Positions 25,364-36,650 are shown, counted from the stretch's first letter. The stretch is DNA of 64,000 bases from Budvicia diplopodorum (GCF_009800925.1 NZ_WOYF01000004.1:186001-250000); one strand, 5' to 3'. Numbers and translations are program-made. The notes: generated by a model from the letters alone, not told the origin.

Positions 25364-27349
25364 ATGTTAGGAAATTTAACACTTGATGCCATTCCTTACC
25401 GTGAACCGATTATTATGGGCGCGGTAGGAATGATGGTCATCGGCGGAATCGCCGTGCTTGCTCTGCTAACCTATTTCGGCAAATGGAAATGGCTTTGGAA
25501 TGAATGGTTAACCAGCGTTGACCATAAAAAAATTGGCGTGATGTATATTCTGGTTGCCATCGTGATGTTACTGCGCGGTTTTGCCGATGCGTTAATGATG
25601 CGTACTCAAATGGCAATCTCCTCGGTCACCAACGGCGGTGAAGGGTTCCTCCCGCCTCACCACTACGACCAGATATTTACCGCCCACGGCGTGATCATGA
25701 TTTTCTTCATGGCCATGCCGTTTGTTATCGGTTTAATGAATATCGTGGTTCCGTTACAAATCGGTGCCCGTGACGTTGCGTTCCCGTTCCTAAACTCCCT
25801 GAGCTTTTGGCTGTTCGTAGCCGGTGTGGTACTGATTAACCTGTCTTTGGGCGTGGGCGAATTTGCTCAAACCGGCTGGCTGGCCTATCCGCCGCTTTCG
25901 CTTAAACCGGGGGTCGGGGTCGATTATTGGATATGGAGCCTACAAATATCGGGGGTAGGTACGCTGCTCACCGGGGTTAACTTCTTTGCGACTATTCTGA
26001 AAATGCGCGCGCCCGGCATGACGATGATGAAAATGCCGGTGTTTACCTGGACTGCGCTGTGTTCCAACATTCTAATTATTGCCGCATTCCCGATTTTGAC
26101 CGCTACTATTGCGATGTTAACCCTTGACCGCTATCTGGGCTTCCACTTCTTTACCAACGATTCAGGTGGTAACCAGATGATGTACGTCAACCTCATCTGG
26201 GCGTGGGGCCATCCGGAAGTTTATATTCTGATTCTGCCTTGCTTCGGTATTTTCTCTGAAGTGGTAGCAACCTTTAGTAGGAAGCGGCTATTCGGCTATA
26301 CCTCACTGGTATGGGCTACCGTGGCAATTACCGTTCTGTCGTTTATCGTTTGGCTGCACCACTTTTTCACCATGGGAGCGGGCGCGAACGTTAATGCCTT
26401 CTTCGGCATAGCCACCATGATTATCTCGATACCAACGGGCGTGAAGATATTCAACTGGCTGTTCACTATCTATCAAGGTCGCCTGAAGTTCTCAACGCCA
26501 ATCCTCTGGACGCTAGGCTTCTTGATCACCTTTACCATTGGCGGTATGACCGGCGTACTGTTGGCCGTTCCGGGAGCAAACTACGTTATCCATAACAGTA
26601 TGTTCCTGATTGCCCACTTCCATAACGTGATTATCGGCGGTGTGGTATTCGGCTGTTTAGCTGGCTTTAACTTCTGGTTCCCGAAAGCGTTCGGCTTCAA
26701 ACTGAATGAAACCCTAGGTAAATGTTCCTTCTGGTTCTGGATCGTCGGCTTCTTCGTTGCCTTTATGCCGCTGTACATTCTTGGCTTTATGGGTGCGACC
26801 CGTCGCTTAAATACCGTTGGCGGCGAGTGGAGTGGCCTATTGCTGGTCGCGGCCGGTGGCGCAGTGCTGATTATGATCGGTATCGCCTTCCAGATTTTAC
26901 AAATCGTAGTCAGCATTAAAGATCGCAAAAAGAATATGGACCTGACCGGTGACCCATGGGGCGGGCGTACTCTTGAGTGGGCCACATCATCACCGGCTCC
27001 GTTCTATAACTTTGCGATTACGCCAAATATTAAAGACATTGACGCATTCTGGGACGAAAAAGAAGCCGGTATGGCTTATCAGCGCTCGGCTAAATATGAA
27101 CCGATCCATATGCCAAGAAATACCGGCGCTGGCGTGATTATTGCGGCCTTTAGCATCGTATTTGGCTTTGCCATGATTTGGCATATCTGGTGGATGGCGA
27201 TTGTCGGTCTGGTCGGCATGACCGTTACCTATATTGCCCATACCTTTAATGACGACACTGATTACTATGTAACGGTTGAAGAAATCAAAAAAATAGAAAA
27301 CCAGCGTTTTGAACAATTAAGTAAGGCAGGGGTAAATCATGTCAACTGA
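25364..27349 (+). CDS. cyoB: Cytochrome bo3 ubiquinol oxidase subunit I
   Basis: A 661-residue catalytic subunit (E. coli 663) with about 15 membrane helices. Haem and copper ligands are visible: TAHGVIMIF (low-spin haem His), WGHPEVYIL (CuB His and the cross-linked Tyr), WLHHFFTMG (two CuB His) and IAHFHNVI (haem o3 and haem b His). It oxidises ubiquinol, reduces O2 to water and pumps protons. The start is 3 bp after cyoA, and the 3' end overlaps cyoC by 11 bp. Confidence 0.99.
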   Translation: MLGNLTLDAIPYREPIIMGAVGMMVIGGIAVLALLTYFGKWKWLWNEWLTSVDHKKIGVMYILVAIVMLLRGFADALMMRTQMAISSVTNGGEGFLPPHHYDQIFTAHGVIMIFFMAMPFVIGLMNIVVPLQIGARDVAFPFLNSLSFWLFVAGVVLINLSLGVGEFAQTGWLAYPPLSLKPGVGVDYWIWSLQISGVGTLLTGVNFFATILKMRAPGMTMMKMPVFTWTALCSNILIIAAFPILTATIAMLTLDRYLGFHFFTNDSGGNQMMYVNLIWAWGHPEVYILILPCFGIFSEVVATFSRKRLFGYTSLVWATVAITVLSFIVWLHHFFTMGAGANVNAFFGIATMIISIPTGVKIFNWLFTIYQGRLKFSTPILWTLGFLITFTIGGMTGVLLAVPGANYVIHNSMFLIAHFHNVIIGGVVFGCLAGFNFWFPKAFGFKLNETLGKCSFWFWIVGFFVAFMPLYILGFMGATRRLNTVGGEWSGLLLVAAGGAVLIMIGIAFQILQIVVSIKDRKKNMDLTGDPWGGRTLEWATSSPAPFYNFAITPNIKDIDAFWDEKEAGMAYQRSAKYEPIHMPRNTGAGVIIAAFSIVFGFAMIWHIWWMAIVGLVGMTVTYIAHTFNDDTDYYVTVEEIKKIENQRFEQLSKAGVNHVN

Positions 27350-27965
27350 TACCTTGATCAACCCGAATGCTCATGCCCAAGGGCATGAGCACCACGATCA
27401 CCACCATGAGACCAGCGCTAAAACCGTATTCGGTTTCTGGATCTACCTGATGAGCGACTGTATTTTATTTGCCGCCGTTTTCGCTACCTATGCGGTGCTG
27501 GCAAATAACGTGGCTGACGGCCCATCCGGTAAAGATATTTTTGAACTCCCTTACGTACTCGGCGAAACGGCCCTGTTGCTATTGAGTAGCTTTACCTACG
27601 GTATGGCGATTATCTCAATGTACAAAGGCAACAAAAGTCAGGTAATTGGTTGGTTAGCGGTGACTTTCCTGTTTGGCGTTGGCTTTATCGCCATGGAGCT
27701 GAATGAGTTCCATTTGCTAATTAGTGAAGGATATGGCCCGTCAACCAGCGGCTTTTTATCCGGATTCTTTACCTTAGTGGGTACTCACGGACTTCACGTG
27801 ACCTTAGGCCTCATCTGGATGGCCATCATGATGATTCAGGTTTCGAAGAAGGGATTAACGCCAAAGAATAACACCCGCCTGATGTGCCTGAGCCTATTCT
27901 GGCACTTCTTGGACGTTATCTGGATCTGTGTGTTCACCGTTGTCTATCTACTGGGAGTCATTTAA
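27339..27965 (+). CDS. cyoC: Cytochrome bo3 ubiquinol oxidase subunit III
   Basis: 208 residues with five membrane helices. A His-rich N-terminal extension ([13 protein letters not shown]) precedes the first helix. [15 protein letters not shown] and [13 protein letters not shown] are standard subunit III motifs. It overlaps cyoB by 11 bp and abuts cyoD, which indicates translational coupling. Confidence 0.98.
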   Translation: MSTDTLINPNAHAQGHEHHDHHHETSAKTVFGFWIYLMSDCILFAAVFATYAVLANNVADGPSGKDIFELPYVLGETALLLLSSFTYGMAIISMYKGNKSQVIGWLAVTFLFGVGFIAMELNEFHLLISEGYGPSTSGFLSGFFTLVGTHGLHVTLGLIWMAIMMIQVSKKGLTPKNNTRLMCLSLFWHFLDVIWICVFTVVYLLGVI

Positions 27966-28298
27966 ATGAAAAATACCGTTGTAGACTCTTCCGGTGCCAG
28001 CCACGGCAGCGTTAAGTCTTACCTTATTGGCTTTGTGCTTTCGGTTATTCTAACGGCTATTCCTTTCTGGATAGTGATGACGAAGGCCGCAGGCCCGAGC
28101 ACCTTGGTGGTATCGGTTGCCTTGTTCGCAGTGGTTCAGGTTGTTGTGCATTTAGTCTATTTTCTACATATGAATACCAAATCAGAGGAGCGGTGGAATT
28201 TCATCGCCCTGATCTTTACCGGATTGATTATCGCTATCGTTGTTGTGGGTTCACTATGGATAATGTACAACCTTAATATCAACATGATGGTTCACTAA
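27966..28298 (+). CDS. cyoD: Cytochrome bo3 ubiquinol oxidase subunit IV
   Basis: 110 residues (E. coli 109) with three membrane helices. The [18 protein letters not shown] segment is typical. It stabilises CuB binding and assembly of the oxidase. The start codon directly follows the cyoC stop. Confidence 0.98.
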   Translation: MKNTVVDSSGASHGSVKSYLIGFVLSVILTAIPFWIVMTKAAGPSTLVVSVALFAVVQVVVHLVYFLHMNTKSEERWNFIALIFTGLIIAIVVVGSLWIMYNLNINMMVH

Positions 28299-28309
28299 GA
28301 GCTACTCTG

Positions 28310-29200
28310 ATGATTAAGAAATACCTGTTAGTCACTAAACCGGGCATCATTTTTGGCAATATGGTCTCCGTTATCGGTGGTTTTCTCCTCGCGTCTCAAG
28401 GGCGCGTGGACTTTGTATTGCTCTTCGCCACGATTATCGGTGTTTCACTGATTGTTGCCTCAGGCTGTGTGTTTAACAACTACATAGACAGAGACATTGA
28501 TAGCCTGATGGAAAGAACCAAAAACCGAGTTCTGGTTCGGGGGCTGATTTCTCCGGTAAATACCATCCTCTATGCCTGCCTGCTGGGTATTGCTGGCTTT
28601 GCACTGTTGTACTTCTATACCAACCTACTGGCGGTGCAATTCGCTGCGCTGGGATTTGTGGTTTACGTTGGTTTGTATAGCCTGTACCTAAAGCGAAGGT
28701 CAGTTTATGGAACGTTAATTGGCAGCTTATCTGGGGCAGTTCCACCGGTTATTGGCTACTGTGCCGTAAGCAATCAGTTTGATAGCGGTGCTCTGATACT
28801 ATTAGTGATCTTCAGCCTATGGCAGATGCCTCACTCTTATGCCATTGCCATCTTTCGCTACAAAGATTATCTGGCAGCTTCGATTCCGGTTCTGCCGGTC
28901 AAGCGCGGTATTCCGGTAACTAAGCACCATATCACGCTGTATATCATTGCATTTATTGCGGCAACATTAATGCTGTCTATCAGCGGGTATGCAGGTTACA
29001 GCTATCTGGTAGTGGCAGCTGTGGTAGGCATTGGCTGGTTAGTCATGGCATTAAGCGGATACAAAACGTTAGATAACCGAATTTGGGCAAGAAAGTTATT
29101 TATCTTCTCCATTATCGCTATTACTACGCTGAGTATCATGATGTCGGTTGATTATTCACAGGCAACAATTTCAGAATCATTAATGACGTTCGCCCGGTAA
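28310..29200 (+). CDS. cyoE: Protohaem IX farnesyltransferase (haem O synthase)
   Basis: 296 residues, the E. coli length. A UbiA-type prenyltransferase with nine membrane helices. The prenyl-diphosphate/Mg site is [18 protein letters not shown], and [14 protein letters not shown] is the second conserved loop. It converts haem B to haem O for the CyoB active site. Last gene of the operon, 11 bp after cyoD. Confidence 0.98.
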   Translation: MIKKYLLVTKPGIIFGNMVSVIGGFLLASQGRVDFVLLFATIIGVSLIVASGCVFNNYIDRDIDSLMERTKNRVLVRGLISPVNTILYACLLGIAGFALLYFYTNLLAVQFAALGFVVYVGLYSLYLKRRSVYGTLIGSLSGAVPPVIGYCAVSNQFDSGALILLVIFSLWQMPHSYAIAIFRYKDYLAASIPVLPVKRGIPVTKHHITLYIIAFIAATLMLSISGYAGYSYLVVAAVVGIGWLVMALSGYKTLDNRIWARKLFIFSIIAITTLSIMMSVDYSQATISESLMTFAR

Positions 29201-29216
29201 TCGGCTAATCCTTCAC

Positions 29217-29247
29217 CAATGGCTTCACTAAACGGGTGAAGCCATTG
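29217..29247 (+). terminator. Terminator-like hairpin after cyoE
   Basis: A 12-bp stem (CAATGGCTTCAC / GTGAAGCCATTG) lies 16 bases after the cyoE stop. A T-run follows only at a distance, so termination may be partial. Confidence 0.65.
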
Positions 29248-29450
29248 GGCTTCAGATATCGTTTTTGCTTTTCAACAACATCTTTAACAGAAAAATAAAG
29301 CATTCCGCCTCATCAGACACTATCCTATCTACCTAAACGCTCATTGATTTACATCCACAGCATAACAATATTGAGCAACTGTGAATTTCGCTCACTGATA
29401 TCGTTCATGAGTAGGAACAGTGGAATGGGCTCTAAGCTATTTGAGGTAAT

Positions 29451-30836
29451 ATGAACGATTATAAGATGCTCCCCGAAGAGCGCCTTGCAACGTGGGGACT
29501 CGGTCTGGTTTTCTCGCTGCGCATGCTTGGCATGTTTATGGTATTACCGGTATTGACCACCTATGGAATGGCTTTATCCGGCGCAACCAAGCCACTAATT
29601 GGTATCGCTATTGGTATCTATGGCTTGACGCAGGCCATTTTCCAAATTCCTTTTGGGCTGATTTCTGACCGGGTTGGCCGGAAACCGCTTATCGTCGGTG
29701 GGCTGTTGATTTTTGCCATTGGCAGCATGGTTGCTGCTACCAGCAACTCTATCTGGGGCATTATTCTTGGCCGCGCCTTACAAGGCTCTGGCGCTATTGC
29801 CGCCGCCGTCATGGCGCTTTTATCAGACCTGACCAGAGAACAAAACCGAACAAAAGCGATGGCATTCATTGGCGTAAGCTTTGGCATCACCTTTGCTATT
29901 GCCATGGTTCTAGGCCCGATTATCACCCATGCGTTTGGCCTTAGCGCGCTATTCTGGGGAATCGCTGCGCTGGCTATCGCCGGTATTGTTATCACGTTAA
30001 CGGTAATTCCCAATCCCTCCGGCCATATTCTTAATCGGGAATCAGGCATCGTTAGAGGCGGCTTTAGTAAGGTACTGAAAAACGGCCGACTGCTTAAGCT
30101 AAATATTGGCATTCTGTGCCTGCACACGTTGTTAATGTCGACCTTTCTGGCCCTACCCGTGGCAATGGAAAATGCGGGTTTTCCATCGGCAGACCACTGG
30201 AAGGCGTATTTAGTCACGATGTTAGTTTCATTTGTCGCCGTCGTGCCCTTCATCATAATTGCTGAAAAAAAACGTAAAATGAAGCAGGTATTTGTTCTCT
30301 GCGTAGCGATGCTTTTTATTTCAGAAGCTATACTTTTGTGCAGCGGGCAACGCTTATGGATGATATTTAGCGGCGTTCAGCTGTTCTTTGTTGCTTTCAA
30401 CGTGATGGAAGCTATCTTGCCTTCGCTGATCGCTAAAGAATCTCCCGCTGGCTATAAAGGGACGGCAATGGGTGTCTATTCCACCAGCCAGTTTATTGGC
30501 GTAGCGCTTGGCGGAAGCTTAGGCGGATGGCTATTTGGTCTTAGCGGAGTTAGCGCCGTTTTTCTAGGCAGCACCCTACTTTGCATTCTGTGGTTTGCTA
30601 TTAGTATGACCATGAAGCAGCCGCCTTATGTAAGCAGCCTGCGCATCGAATTACCTGAATCAGCGCTTAAAGACAATCGGTTGGAAGCCTATTTGAAAAT
30701 GAGCACCGGTGTTAACGAAGTGGTTATTGTTCCAAATGAACGGTCTGCCTATATAAAAATTGATTCAGGAAAAACCAGTCGTGCGAAGTTAGAACAGTTA
30801 ATCAGCTCGTATCAGCCTCAGTTGGCCTATAGCTAG
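29451..30836 (+). CDS. yajR: MFS transporter YajR
   Basis: A 461-residue, 12-helix MFS protein with a C-terminal ferredoxin-like YAM domain (about residues 395-461: [20 protein letters not shown]). Motif A is [14 protein letters not shown], and motif C-like glycines are in helix 5 ([13 protein letters not shown]). It lies downstream of cyoE, as in E. coli. The substrate of YajR is not established. ATG at 29451 with a TGAGGT site. Confidence 0.95.
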   Translation: MNDYKMLPEERLATWGLGLVFSLRMLGMFMVLPVLTTYGMALSGATKPLIGIAIGIYGLTQAIFQIPFGLISDRVGRKPLIVGGLLIFAIGSMVAATSNSIWGIILGRALQGSGAIAAAVMALLSDLTREQNRTKAMAFIGVSFGITFAIAMVLGPIITHAFGLSALFWGIAALAIAGIVITLTVIPNPSGHILNRESGIVRGGFSKVLKNGRLLKLNIGILCLHTLLMSTFLALPVAMENAGFPSADHWKAYLVTMLVSFVAVVPFIIIAEKKRKMKQVFVLCVAMLFISEAILLCSGQRLWMIFSGVQLFFVAFNVMEAILPSLIAKESPAGYKGTAMGVYSTSQFIGVALGGSLGGWLFGLSGVSAVFLGSTLLCILWFAISMTMKQPPYVSSLRIELPESALKDNRLEAYLKMSTGVNEVVIVPNERSAYIKIDSGKTSRAKLEQLISSYQPQLAYS

Positions 30837-30840
30837 AGTC

Positions 30841-30872
30841 GTTGACGCTGTGGAAAGCGCCACAGCAACGTC
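30841..30872 (+). terminator. Hairpin after yajR
   Basis: GACGCTGTGG and CCACAGCAACGTC form an interrupted stem with a six-base loop directly after the yajR stop. It is followed by AAAAG rather than T-rich sequence. Weak terminator candidate. Confidence 0.4.
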
Positions 30873-30940
30873 AAAAGACCAAAGAGATAAGCCATAACGG
30901 GGAAAACTATTCATTAATAGCGATCGCGGAGATGACCAAT

Positions 30941-31951
30941 ATGTCTGATGCTTCTACTGTGCCACTTTCAGTTCTCGATCTTTCACCCATTACGCAAGGC
31001 AGCACCATCCCTCAGGCCTTTAACCGTTCGCGTGAACTCGCTATTCAGGCTGAAAAACTAGGCTACTACCGTTACTGGATGGCCGAACACCACAATATGA
31101 CAGGTATCGGCAGCGCAGCGACATCGGTTCTGCTCGGCTATATTGCCGGAGCAACCTCAACCATTCGCGTTGGTGCGGGCGGAGTTATGCTGCCGAATCA
31201 TGCACCGTTAGTTATTGCCGAGCAGTTTGGTACTCTTGAGTCATTGTACCCGGGGCGTATCGATCTTGGTCTGGGCCGTGCGCCCGGCACGGATCAGGCT
31301 ACCGCACAGGCTCTTCGTCGCAGCAAAAGCGGCGGTGCCGATCGCTTCCCTGATGATGTAGTGGAACTGCAAAGCTATTTTGATGATGCCCAACCGCATC
31401 ATCAGGTCAAAGCGGTTCCCGGTCAGGGGCTGCAAGTTCCAATCTGGCTATTAGGCTCAAGCCTCTACAGCGCTCAGCTAGCGGCCAAGCTCGGATTGCC
31501 TTTTGCCTATGCCTCACATTTTTCACCGGATATGCTGTTACAGGCACTGTCACTGTATCGCGAAAACTTTAAGCCATCGGCCGCGCTGGCAAAGCCTTAT
31601 GCTATGGTGTGTATCAACGTTATTGCTGCGGATACCACCCGCGAAGCTAAATTCATGTTTACCTCACTACAGCAGCAGTTTATTCATTTGTTACGCGGCA
31701 TGCCGGGCCCTCTTCCGCGTCCGGTAGAAGATATCTCATCAGTCGTTGCGCACCATGAAATATATAGCGCTGACCACACGCTAAGCCTATCGGTAGTCGG
31801 TGATAAAGACAAAGTGCGTACCGGTCTGCAAAACCTGTTGCAAGAAACGCAGGCAGATGAACTAATGATTAATGGTCAAATCTATGACCATCATGCCCGC
31901 ATGCATTCATTCAAAATTATTTCAGAAGTTGGCCCCGAGCTGACCAAATAA
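30941..31951 (+). CDS. yhbW: Luciferase-like FMN monooxygenase (YhbW-like)
   Basis: 336 residues (E. coli YhbW 335), a bacterial-luciferase-like barrel. Motifs [48 protein letters not shown] and [14 protein letters not shown]-like [14 protein letters not shown] agree closely with YhbW. The ORF can start at 30842 inside the upstream hairpin. I choose the ATG at 30941, which matches the family N-terminus and has a GGAG nine bases upstream. The substrate is unknown. It is 14 bp upstream of the dehydrogenase gene and likely co-transcribed with it. Confidence 0.88.
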   Translation: MSDASTVPLSVLDLSPITQGSTIPQAFNRSRELAIQAEKLGYYRYWMAEHHNMTGIGSAATSVLLGYIAGATSTIRVGAGGVMLPNHAPLVIAEQFGTLESLYPGRIDLGLGRAPGTDQATAQALRRSKSGGADRFPDDVVELQSYFDDAQPHHQVKAVPGQGLQVPIWLLGSSLYSAQLAAKLGLPFAYASHFSPDMLLQALSLYRENFKPSAALAKPYAMVCINVIAADTTREAKFMFTSLQQQFIHLLRGMPGPLPRPVEDISSVVAHHEIYSADHTLSLSVVGDKDKVRTGLQNLLQETQADELMINGQIYDHHARMHSFKIISEVGPELTK

Positions 31952-31965
31952 CGGCATGGTGAACG

Positions 31966-32922
31966 ATGAAGATTGTAATTTTAGATGGAGAAACGCTTAA
32001 TCCCGGAGATATTTCCTGGCACGCGTTCAACAAATTCGGTGATGTCACAATATACGACCGTACGCCGGATAAGCTAACCATTCAGCGTATCGGTGATGCC
32101 GAAATCGTTTTTACCAACAAAACGCGTATAACGCCTAAAGTTCTCGATAACTGCCCGTCGATTAAATTTATTGGCGTTCTGGCGACCGGCTATAACGTTG
32201 TTGATATTAAAGCCGCCCAAGAAAAGTCAGTTACCGTCTGTAATATTCCCAACTATGGCACGATGGCGGTTGCCCAGTATACAACGGCGTTATTACTTGA
32301 GCTTTGTCATCACATCGGCGAACACAGCAGTGACGTACGCTCAGGCGGCTGGTGTAACCGACCAGACTTTTGCTACTGGCACTCACCGTTAATCGAACTG
32401 ATGGGGAAAAAGCTGGGGTTGATTGGCTATGGCCGAATAGGCTCAGCTTTTGCCAACATTGCGCAGGCTCTCGGCATGAAAGTGCTGGCTTATACCCCAA
32501 GCGGCAAGAGTACGGAAGCCCATGCCAAAGTTAAGTTTGTCAGCCTTGACAAACTGCTGGCTGAATCAGACGTTATTAGCCTACATTGCCCGTTAACCAT
32601 CGATAACGCCGGGCTCATCAATCGCCATACCATCGCAAAAATGAAAGATGGCGTGATGTTGCTCAACACCGCCCGGGGTGGTCTAGTGGTTGAAAATGAA
32701 TTAGCCGAAGCGTTAAACAATGGAAAAGTCTCCGGCGCTGCGCTCGACGTACTGGCCGCCGAACCACCGCCAGCCAACAACCCACTGCTCAATGCGCGTA
32801 ACTGTATTATCACGCCACATATTGCCTGGGCGCCTACAGAAGCGCGGATACGCTTGATGAATATAGCCGTAGAAAATCTGGAAAAATTCCTGTCCGGTAA
32901 CCCACAAAACGTGGTGAGCTAA
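31966..32922 (+). CDS. D-2-hydroxyacid dehydrogenase (glycerate/hydroxypyruvate type)
   Basis: A 318-residue NAD(P)-dependent dehydrogenase. The cofactor-binding motif is GLIGYGRIGSAFA. Catalytic residues are in LLNTARGG (Arg), in the Glu of LAAEPPP and in TPHIAWA (His). The substrate-side loop is VLATGYNVVD. It most resembles HprA-like glycerate dehydrogenases. The second gene after the monooxygenase, with no sign of a separate promoter. Confidence 0.88.
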   Translation: MKIVILDGETLNPGDISWHAFNKFGDVTIYDRTPDKLTIQRIGDAEIVFTNKTRITPKVLDNCPSIKFIGVLATGYNVVDIKAAQEKSVTVCNIPNYGTMAVAQYTTALLLELCHHIGEHSSDVRSGGWCNRPDFCYWHSPLIELMGKKLGLIGYGRIGSAFANIAQALGMKVLAYTPSGKSTEAHAKVKFVSLDKLLAESDVISLHCPLTIDNAGLINRHTIAKMKDGVMLLNTARGGLVVENELAEALNNGKVSGAALDVLAAEPPPANNPLLNARNCIITPHIAWAPTEARIRLMNIAVENLEKFLSGNPQNVVS

Positions 32923-32990
32923 AAACCAAAACCGGCTTTAGGCCTAGCTCCGTTGGTTAAGGATCGATTGAACGCTTCGGTAATGAATGT

Positions 32991-33017
32991 AAAAAGGGCA
33001 CCCTATTCGGTGCCCTT
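32991..33017 (-). terminator. Terminator of autotransporter 1
   Basis: A 9-bp stem (AAGGGCACC / GGTGCCCTT) with a six-base loop. The five A bases before it on the plus strand form the T-run on the minus strand. It ends transcripts from the gene at 33036-36104 and may also stop the converging dehydrogenase transcript. Confidence 0.85.
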
Positions 33018-33035
33018 AAGTAAAGTGGCATAAAA

Positions 33036-36000
33036 TTAGAATTTAGCTTTAATGCCGATCCCGCCGCCGTAGCCATCAGAATCAGAATCGAAGCCTTTCT
33101 GGTAACGCACTTCACCGTAGACTGAAGTATGCTCACTGAAATTAATCGCCATACCGGCGCCGCTTTGCCACCAGCCATCGCCAATATCGGCATGTAAGCG
33201 CTCGTTGGCTATCTGTACCTCCGGCGCATCGCCGAGCGTCGTAACGGCATCTAATGTCAGATAAGGCGTGAACGCCGGATTTTCATCGGTAAACAAACGA
33301 ACCCCGCCGCGCACTTCGCCGTTATTACCGGTGGCACCGGATACATTGCTGACATCATCATGGAAACTTCCCAGATTCAGGTATTGATACTTCACCTGAA
33401 CCTGAGGTTCGAGCTTCACATGGTTATACAGAGTAAACGGTTTACCCGCTTCAACCGACAGGGCAACGCCATAGCCATCCTGTTTGGCTTCGCTAATGCT
33501 GTCGTAGTTGTTGCGATACCAGCTCGTCATACCGATAGTGTCAATATAGCTACCGTCTTCAAACTTCATCGTGTAGTAACCGCCCAGACTGTAAACGTCA
33601 CTGTCAATATTCCCGGTATCCACGGAAAGAGCGGCATGTTTGCCGCGAGCGCTATCGCTGGCGTCGGTAGACTGTGTGCCCATGGTAAACAGGATACCGC
33701 CAGTTTGTTCCGTGTTTTGCTCATCTTTGCGGTAGTACAAATCAGTACCGAATTGCACAAACCAGACGTCGGTATCGTAGCTAAAACGCCCGCCATCGTA
33801 TTCATTATGTTGACCAACCGTACGGCCCCACGCTCCGTCTTTGTGCAAAACGTCACCACCGGTACGCTGATGATAAGTCCCTAATATATCGAAGCCATAG
33901 CGCATATTGAGCACCGGTGCGGCAATGTATCCGGGCACTTCTTCGCGCCATGCAATATCATCCACGCTGGGTTTGGGATTGGGGCTGGGTACAACATTGC
34001 TGTTCGCTGGATCTGGGTCAACGGCGCTACTACAGTCGTAGCAGGAACGGAGATACCAGTCGTTTGCATCCGTTGAGCCACCCTGATAAAGCAGATACTC
34101 GTAGGCCCCTTCTACCACACGACCGTCAAGCTTTAGTGCGTCCGCTGCGCTGGTGCCGTTAACGACCACGACGTTGATGCCATTACCCGAGGTTACCGCA
34201 CCCAAGCCGCCCGTATTGTTGACTAACAGCGAATGCTGACCTTCAAGATTGCCGGTAATAACGATTTTATCAGTGGGGGAGCTGTCATCGCCAAGCAAGG
34301 TATTGATAAAAAACGATCCACTGCCGGTCGAGTTGCCGTTAATGGTTAACGTGGAATAGTCGCTGCCAGCATGGGCGAACTGCGTTTTACCATCAGAATG
34401 CAGATTGTTGATGGTCGCGTCGTCGGCCAGCATCCATAGGCTGGTGGCATCAACGTTGATATCGTTGGCGGTCAGCGTTTCGCCACTCCAGGACGCATTA
34501 TTATTGAGGAATAGATTAACCGTGCTGCCCGCATCGGCATAAACGGTTCCAGCAAGATTGGCATTATTGGCCGTCAGCCTAACAGTGCTGTTATAGCGCG
34601 TCGATGTAGCGCTGTCGGTATAGCTTTGCGCATTCACCAGCACATTATTGGCGCTTTGCAGGGATGAACCATTGTTTACGTTAACGTCAAGGTTAGCGCC
34701 AGCGGTATCGATACTGCCGCTTGCGCTGCGAAGCTGGCTGTTGTCCAGCGTCACCGTTGCCACATTGTTGCCAAAAGAGGCAGAGATACCGTTGGCATCA
34801 GCGCCAGTGGCGGTGAGCTGGCTGCCCAGCAGGGTCATGGAGCTGCCCATGTCAGCGTGTATCAGATCCGCATTTACCCCTACGCTAGTACCCGTTATCT
34901 GCTGCCCGTTAACGATGCCGCCGGTATTAGCTGAGAGCAAATAGGCTCCTGCCCCCACCGTTTTTATCTCGGAATCGCTCACATTCACTTCACCTGCCCG
35001 TATCGCCACGATGGCCGCGGAGTCTGTGCCTGTTGTATTGATAGTCATATCACTGGCAGTCAGAGTGGCTTGCCCGGCGGTGTCTACTGAATCTGCAAAC
35101 AGAGCAAAGGCATTGTCACCCGCTGTCGTTATCACATCATGGTTCAACCTTGCCTTACCGCGCACATCGATGGCATTAACATATTTACCGGTGGTGGTTA
35201 ACGTCAGGTTATTGGCTTCCAGCCCGTTATCAACGCCGCTAACATACAAGCCCGTAGTGGTGGTTTGTTCGGAACCATCGCCATTTAGGGTGTAGTTCCC
35301 CCCCTCAAGCTTAACGTCACTATAGTCGCCCGCATTAATCATCGCGTAGCCACTTGTTCCGGTAACGATAACGTTCGCATCTTTTATCGTGACAGAGGCT
35401 CTGTTGGCTGTACTGGTGCCATGGGTAGAAACAAGCGTGCTGGTTTCGCCCGCTGTCTGAGCAACGTTAAGTCCATTCACCGTGAGGTGTGATGTATTAA
35501 CATCCAGAGCATTTATAGCGTGCGTTAAATTGAGGGCTAGATTATTTAATTCGGCATTTGAGTTATTTCTCAATTCTATCGCTTTGCTACTGAAACTATT
35601 ACTTTCACTTTCTATCACTAAATTATTGCCGGTTAATATACCGTCGTCTACATAAATACCCGTAGCAGAATTTTTACTAAATATAATTTTTGTTTTATTT
35701 ATTTCAGCCGAACCCCCACTGCTAATATTGATTGTTTTTGATGAGTTTTCGGTTTTAATCGTACTACCTGTTCCTCTTTCAACGTTATTGAAAATCAGTT
35801 TTCCTTTATCGCTAATATCAAATGCTAAAGCCTCTTCTCCTGATGTTTTGACGTTGGAAGGTAAATCTATAAATGGAGATACGTCAACTCCGCCATAGAT
35901 ATCCAGTATCGAACCGCTACCGGTAATTTTAAATGCTGGGTTTGTATCGGTTGTTTGAGTATCTAGAATGGCTCGGGAATCCGTTGTTCCACCATCAATT

Positions 36001-36104
36001 ATTATCGAGGCAGAGGCATTTATTCCGGGCATTAGCAAACTACATATTGCTACAGTGATAAGCTTTTTCTTTAATCTAATCGGAGATGATGCATTGTTTC
36101 CCAT
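33036..36104 (-). CDS. Autotransporter (type Va) with beta-helix passenger, paralogue 1
   Basis: A 1022-residue surface protein. The signal peptide has a basic start (RLKKKLITVAIC) and a likely cleavage after ASA near residue 32. The passenger (about residues 33-750) is rich in Asn, Thr and Ser with the repeated pattern of a beta-helix (for example LEANNLTLTTTG, ATLTASDMTINTTG). The junction carries KLDGRVVEGAYEYLLYQGG and NDWYLR. The beta-barrel (about residues 755-1022) starts near PGYIAAPVLNMRYGFD and ends GIGIKAKF with a terminal Phe. Its barrel is strongly similar to that of the gene at 61565-64000. Adhesion is the usual role; the target is unknown. Confidence 0.93.
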   Translation of the reverse strand: MGNNASSPIRLKKKLITVAICSLLMPGINASASIIIDGGTTDSRAILDTQTTDTNPAFKITGSGSILDIYGGVDVSPFIDLPSNVKTSGEEALAFDISDKGKLIFNNVERGTGSTIKTENSSKTINISSGGSAEINKTKIIFSKNSATGIYVDDGILTGNNLVIESESNSFSSKAIELRNNSNAELNNLALNLTHAINALDVNTSHLTVNGLNVAQTAGETSTLVSTHGTSTANRASVTIKDANVIVTGTSGYAMINAGDYSDVKLEGGNYTLNGDGSEQTTTTGLYVSGVDNGLEANNLTLTTTGKYVNAIDVRGKARLNHDVITTAGDNAFALFADSVDTAGQATLTASDMTINTTGTDSAAIVAIRAGEVNVSDSEIKTVGAGAYLLSANTGGIVNGQQITGTSVGVNADLIHADMGSSMTLLGSQLTATGADANGISASFGNNVATVTLDNSQLRSASGSIDTAGANLDVNVNNGSSLQSANNVLVNAQSYTDSATSTRYNSTVRLTANNANLAGTVYADAGSTVNLFLNNNASWSGETLTANDINVDATSLWMLADDATINNLHSDGKTQFAHAGSDYSTLTINGNSTGSGSFFINTLLGDDSSPTDKIVITGNLEGQHSLLVNNTGGLGAVTSGNGINVVVVNGTSAADALKLDGRVVEGAYEYLLYQGGSTDANDWYLRSCYDCSSAVDPDPANSNVVPSPNPKPSVDDIAWREEVPGYIAAPVLNMRYGFDILGTYHQRTGGDVLHKDGAWGRTVGQHNEYDGGRFSYDTDVWFVQFGTDLYYRKDEQNTEQTGGILFTMGTQSTDASDSARGKHAALSVDTGNIDSDVYSLGGYYTMKFEDGSYIDTIGMTSWYRNNYDSISEAKQDGYGVALSVEAGKPFTLYNHVKLEPQVQVKYQYLNLGSFHDDVSNVSGATGNNGEVRGGVRLFTDENPAFTPYLTLDAVTTLGDAPEVQIANERLHADIGDGWWQSGAGMAINFSEHTSVYGEVRYQKGFDSDSDGYGGGIGIKAKF

Positions 36105-36455
36105 AATGAAATAGTCCTTTTAAGTCTCATATTTGTTATTTTAAAATAGATATATGCATATCAAAAAAGTGTGTAAATATTACACACCACACTAAAATGA
36201 TAAACATTCATATAAGTTGAATGTTATAGACAGGTATGTACCCCGTCAATTATAAAACAGATATATAAGAGGGATTTTTAATGAAAGAGTTATTAAGCTT
36301 TACTTAATTCGAAATAAAATGAATATATTAATTTGGTTTTATATAAATATTAATATTCTATTTTCTTATTTCAAAACAGTTGGTAAGTAATAATGAAAAT
36401 CTTCAGTTTCTGTTAATTCAACAACAGCATAATGGAGGTAACTGACAATATAAGG
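36105..36455. promoter_or_regulatory. AT-rich control region of autotransporter 1 with two palindromes
   Basis: A perfect 19-bp palindrome, GTGTGTAAATATTACACAC, lies at 36169-36187, about 65 bases upstream of the start codon. A second inverted repeat, AACATTCA-N7-TGAATGTT, lies at 36203-36225. Both look like operators of dimeric regulators. I recognise no specific regulator. The remainder is AT-rich without genes. Confidence 0.5.
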
Positions 36456-36560
36456 GTAACCAGACTAAACGTCATTTTTCCCTTGGGTTCAAACTGGAAG
36501 CCATTAAGCAAGCCGTTAAATATTCGCTGTCCGCGACGCTGTCTGGTAAGCGGCTAGCCT
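36456..36560 (+). pseudogene. Possible remnant of an IS3-family transposase OrfA
   Basis: A short frame reads RHFSLGFKLEAIKQAVKY, close to the N-terminal pattern of IS3-type OrfA proteins (RxFSPEFKLEAV...). It is frameshifted at its 5' end and stops at TAG near 36561. No terminal inverted repeats or OrfB are present. If real, it is an old, deleted element beside the autotransporter. Confidence 0.4.
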
Positions 36561-36621
36561 AGAAAGCACCTGAGTAAGAAATACGCGCAGTCATACTGTG
36601 GAGGAATGGAAGTAATAAAAA

Positions 36622-36650
36622 AGCACCAGACGAAGATATCACCTGGTGCT
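36622..36650 (-). terminator. Terminator of deaD
   Basis: An 8-bp stem (AGCACCAG / CTGGTGCT) with a 13-base loop, six A bases on the plus strand before it and ATTTTT after it. It can work in both directions and lies 70 bases after the deaD stop. Confidence 0.8.

Noticed and set aside
33360-33884. Long plus-strand frame antisense to autotransporter 1
   Set aside because: Shadow of a long, compositionally biased coding region; no start signal or family resemblance.
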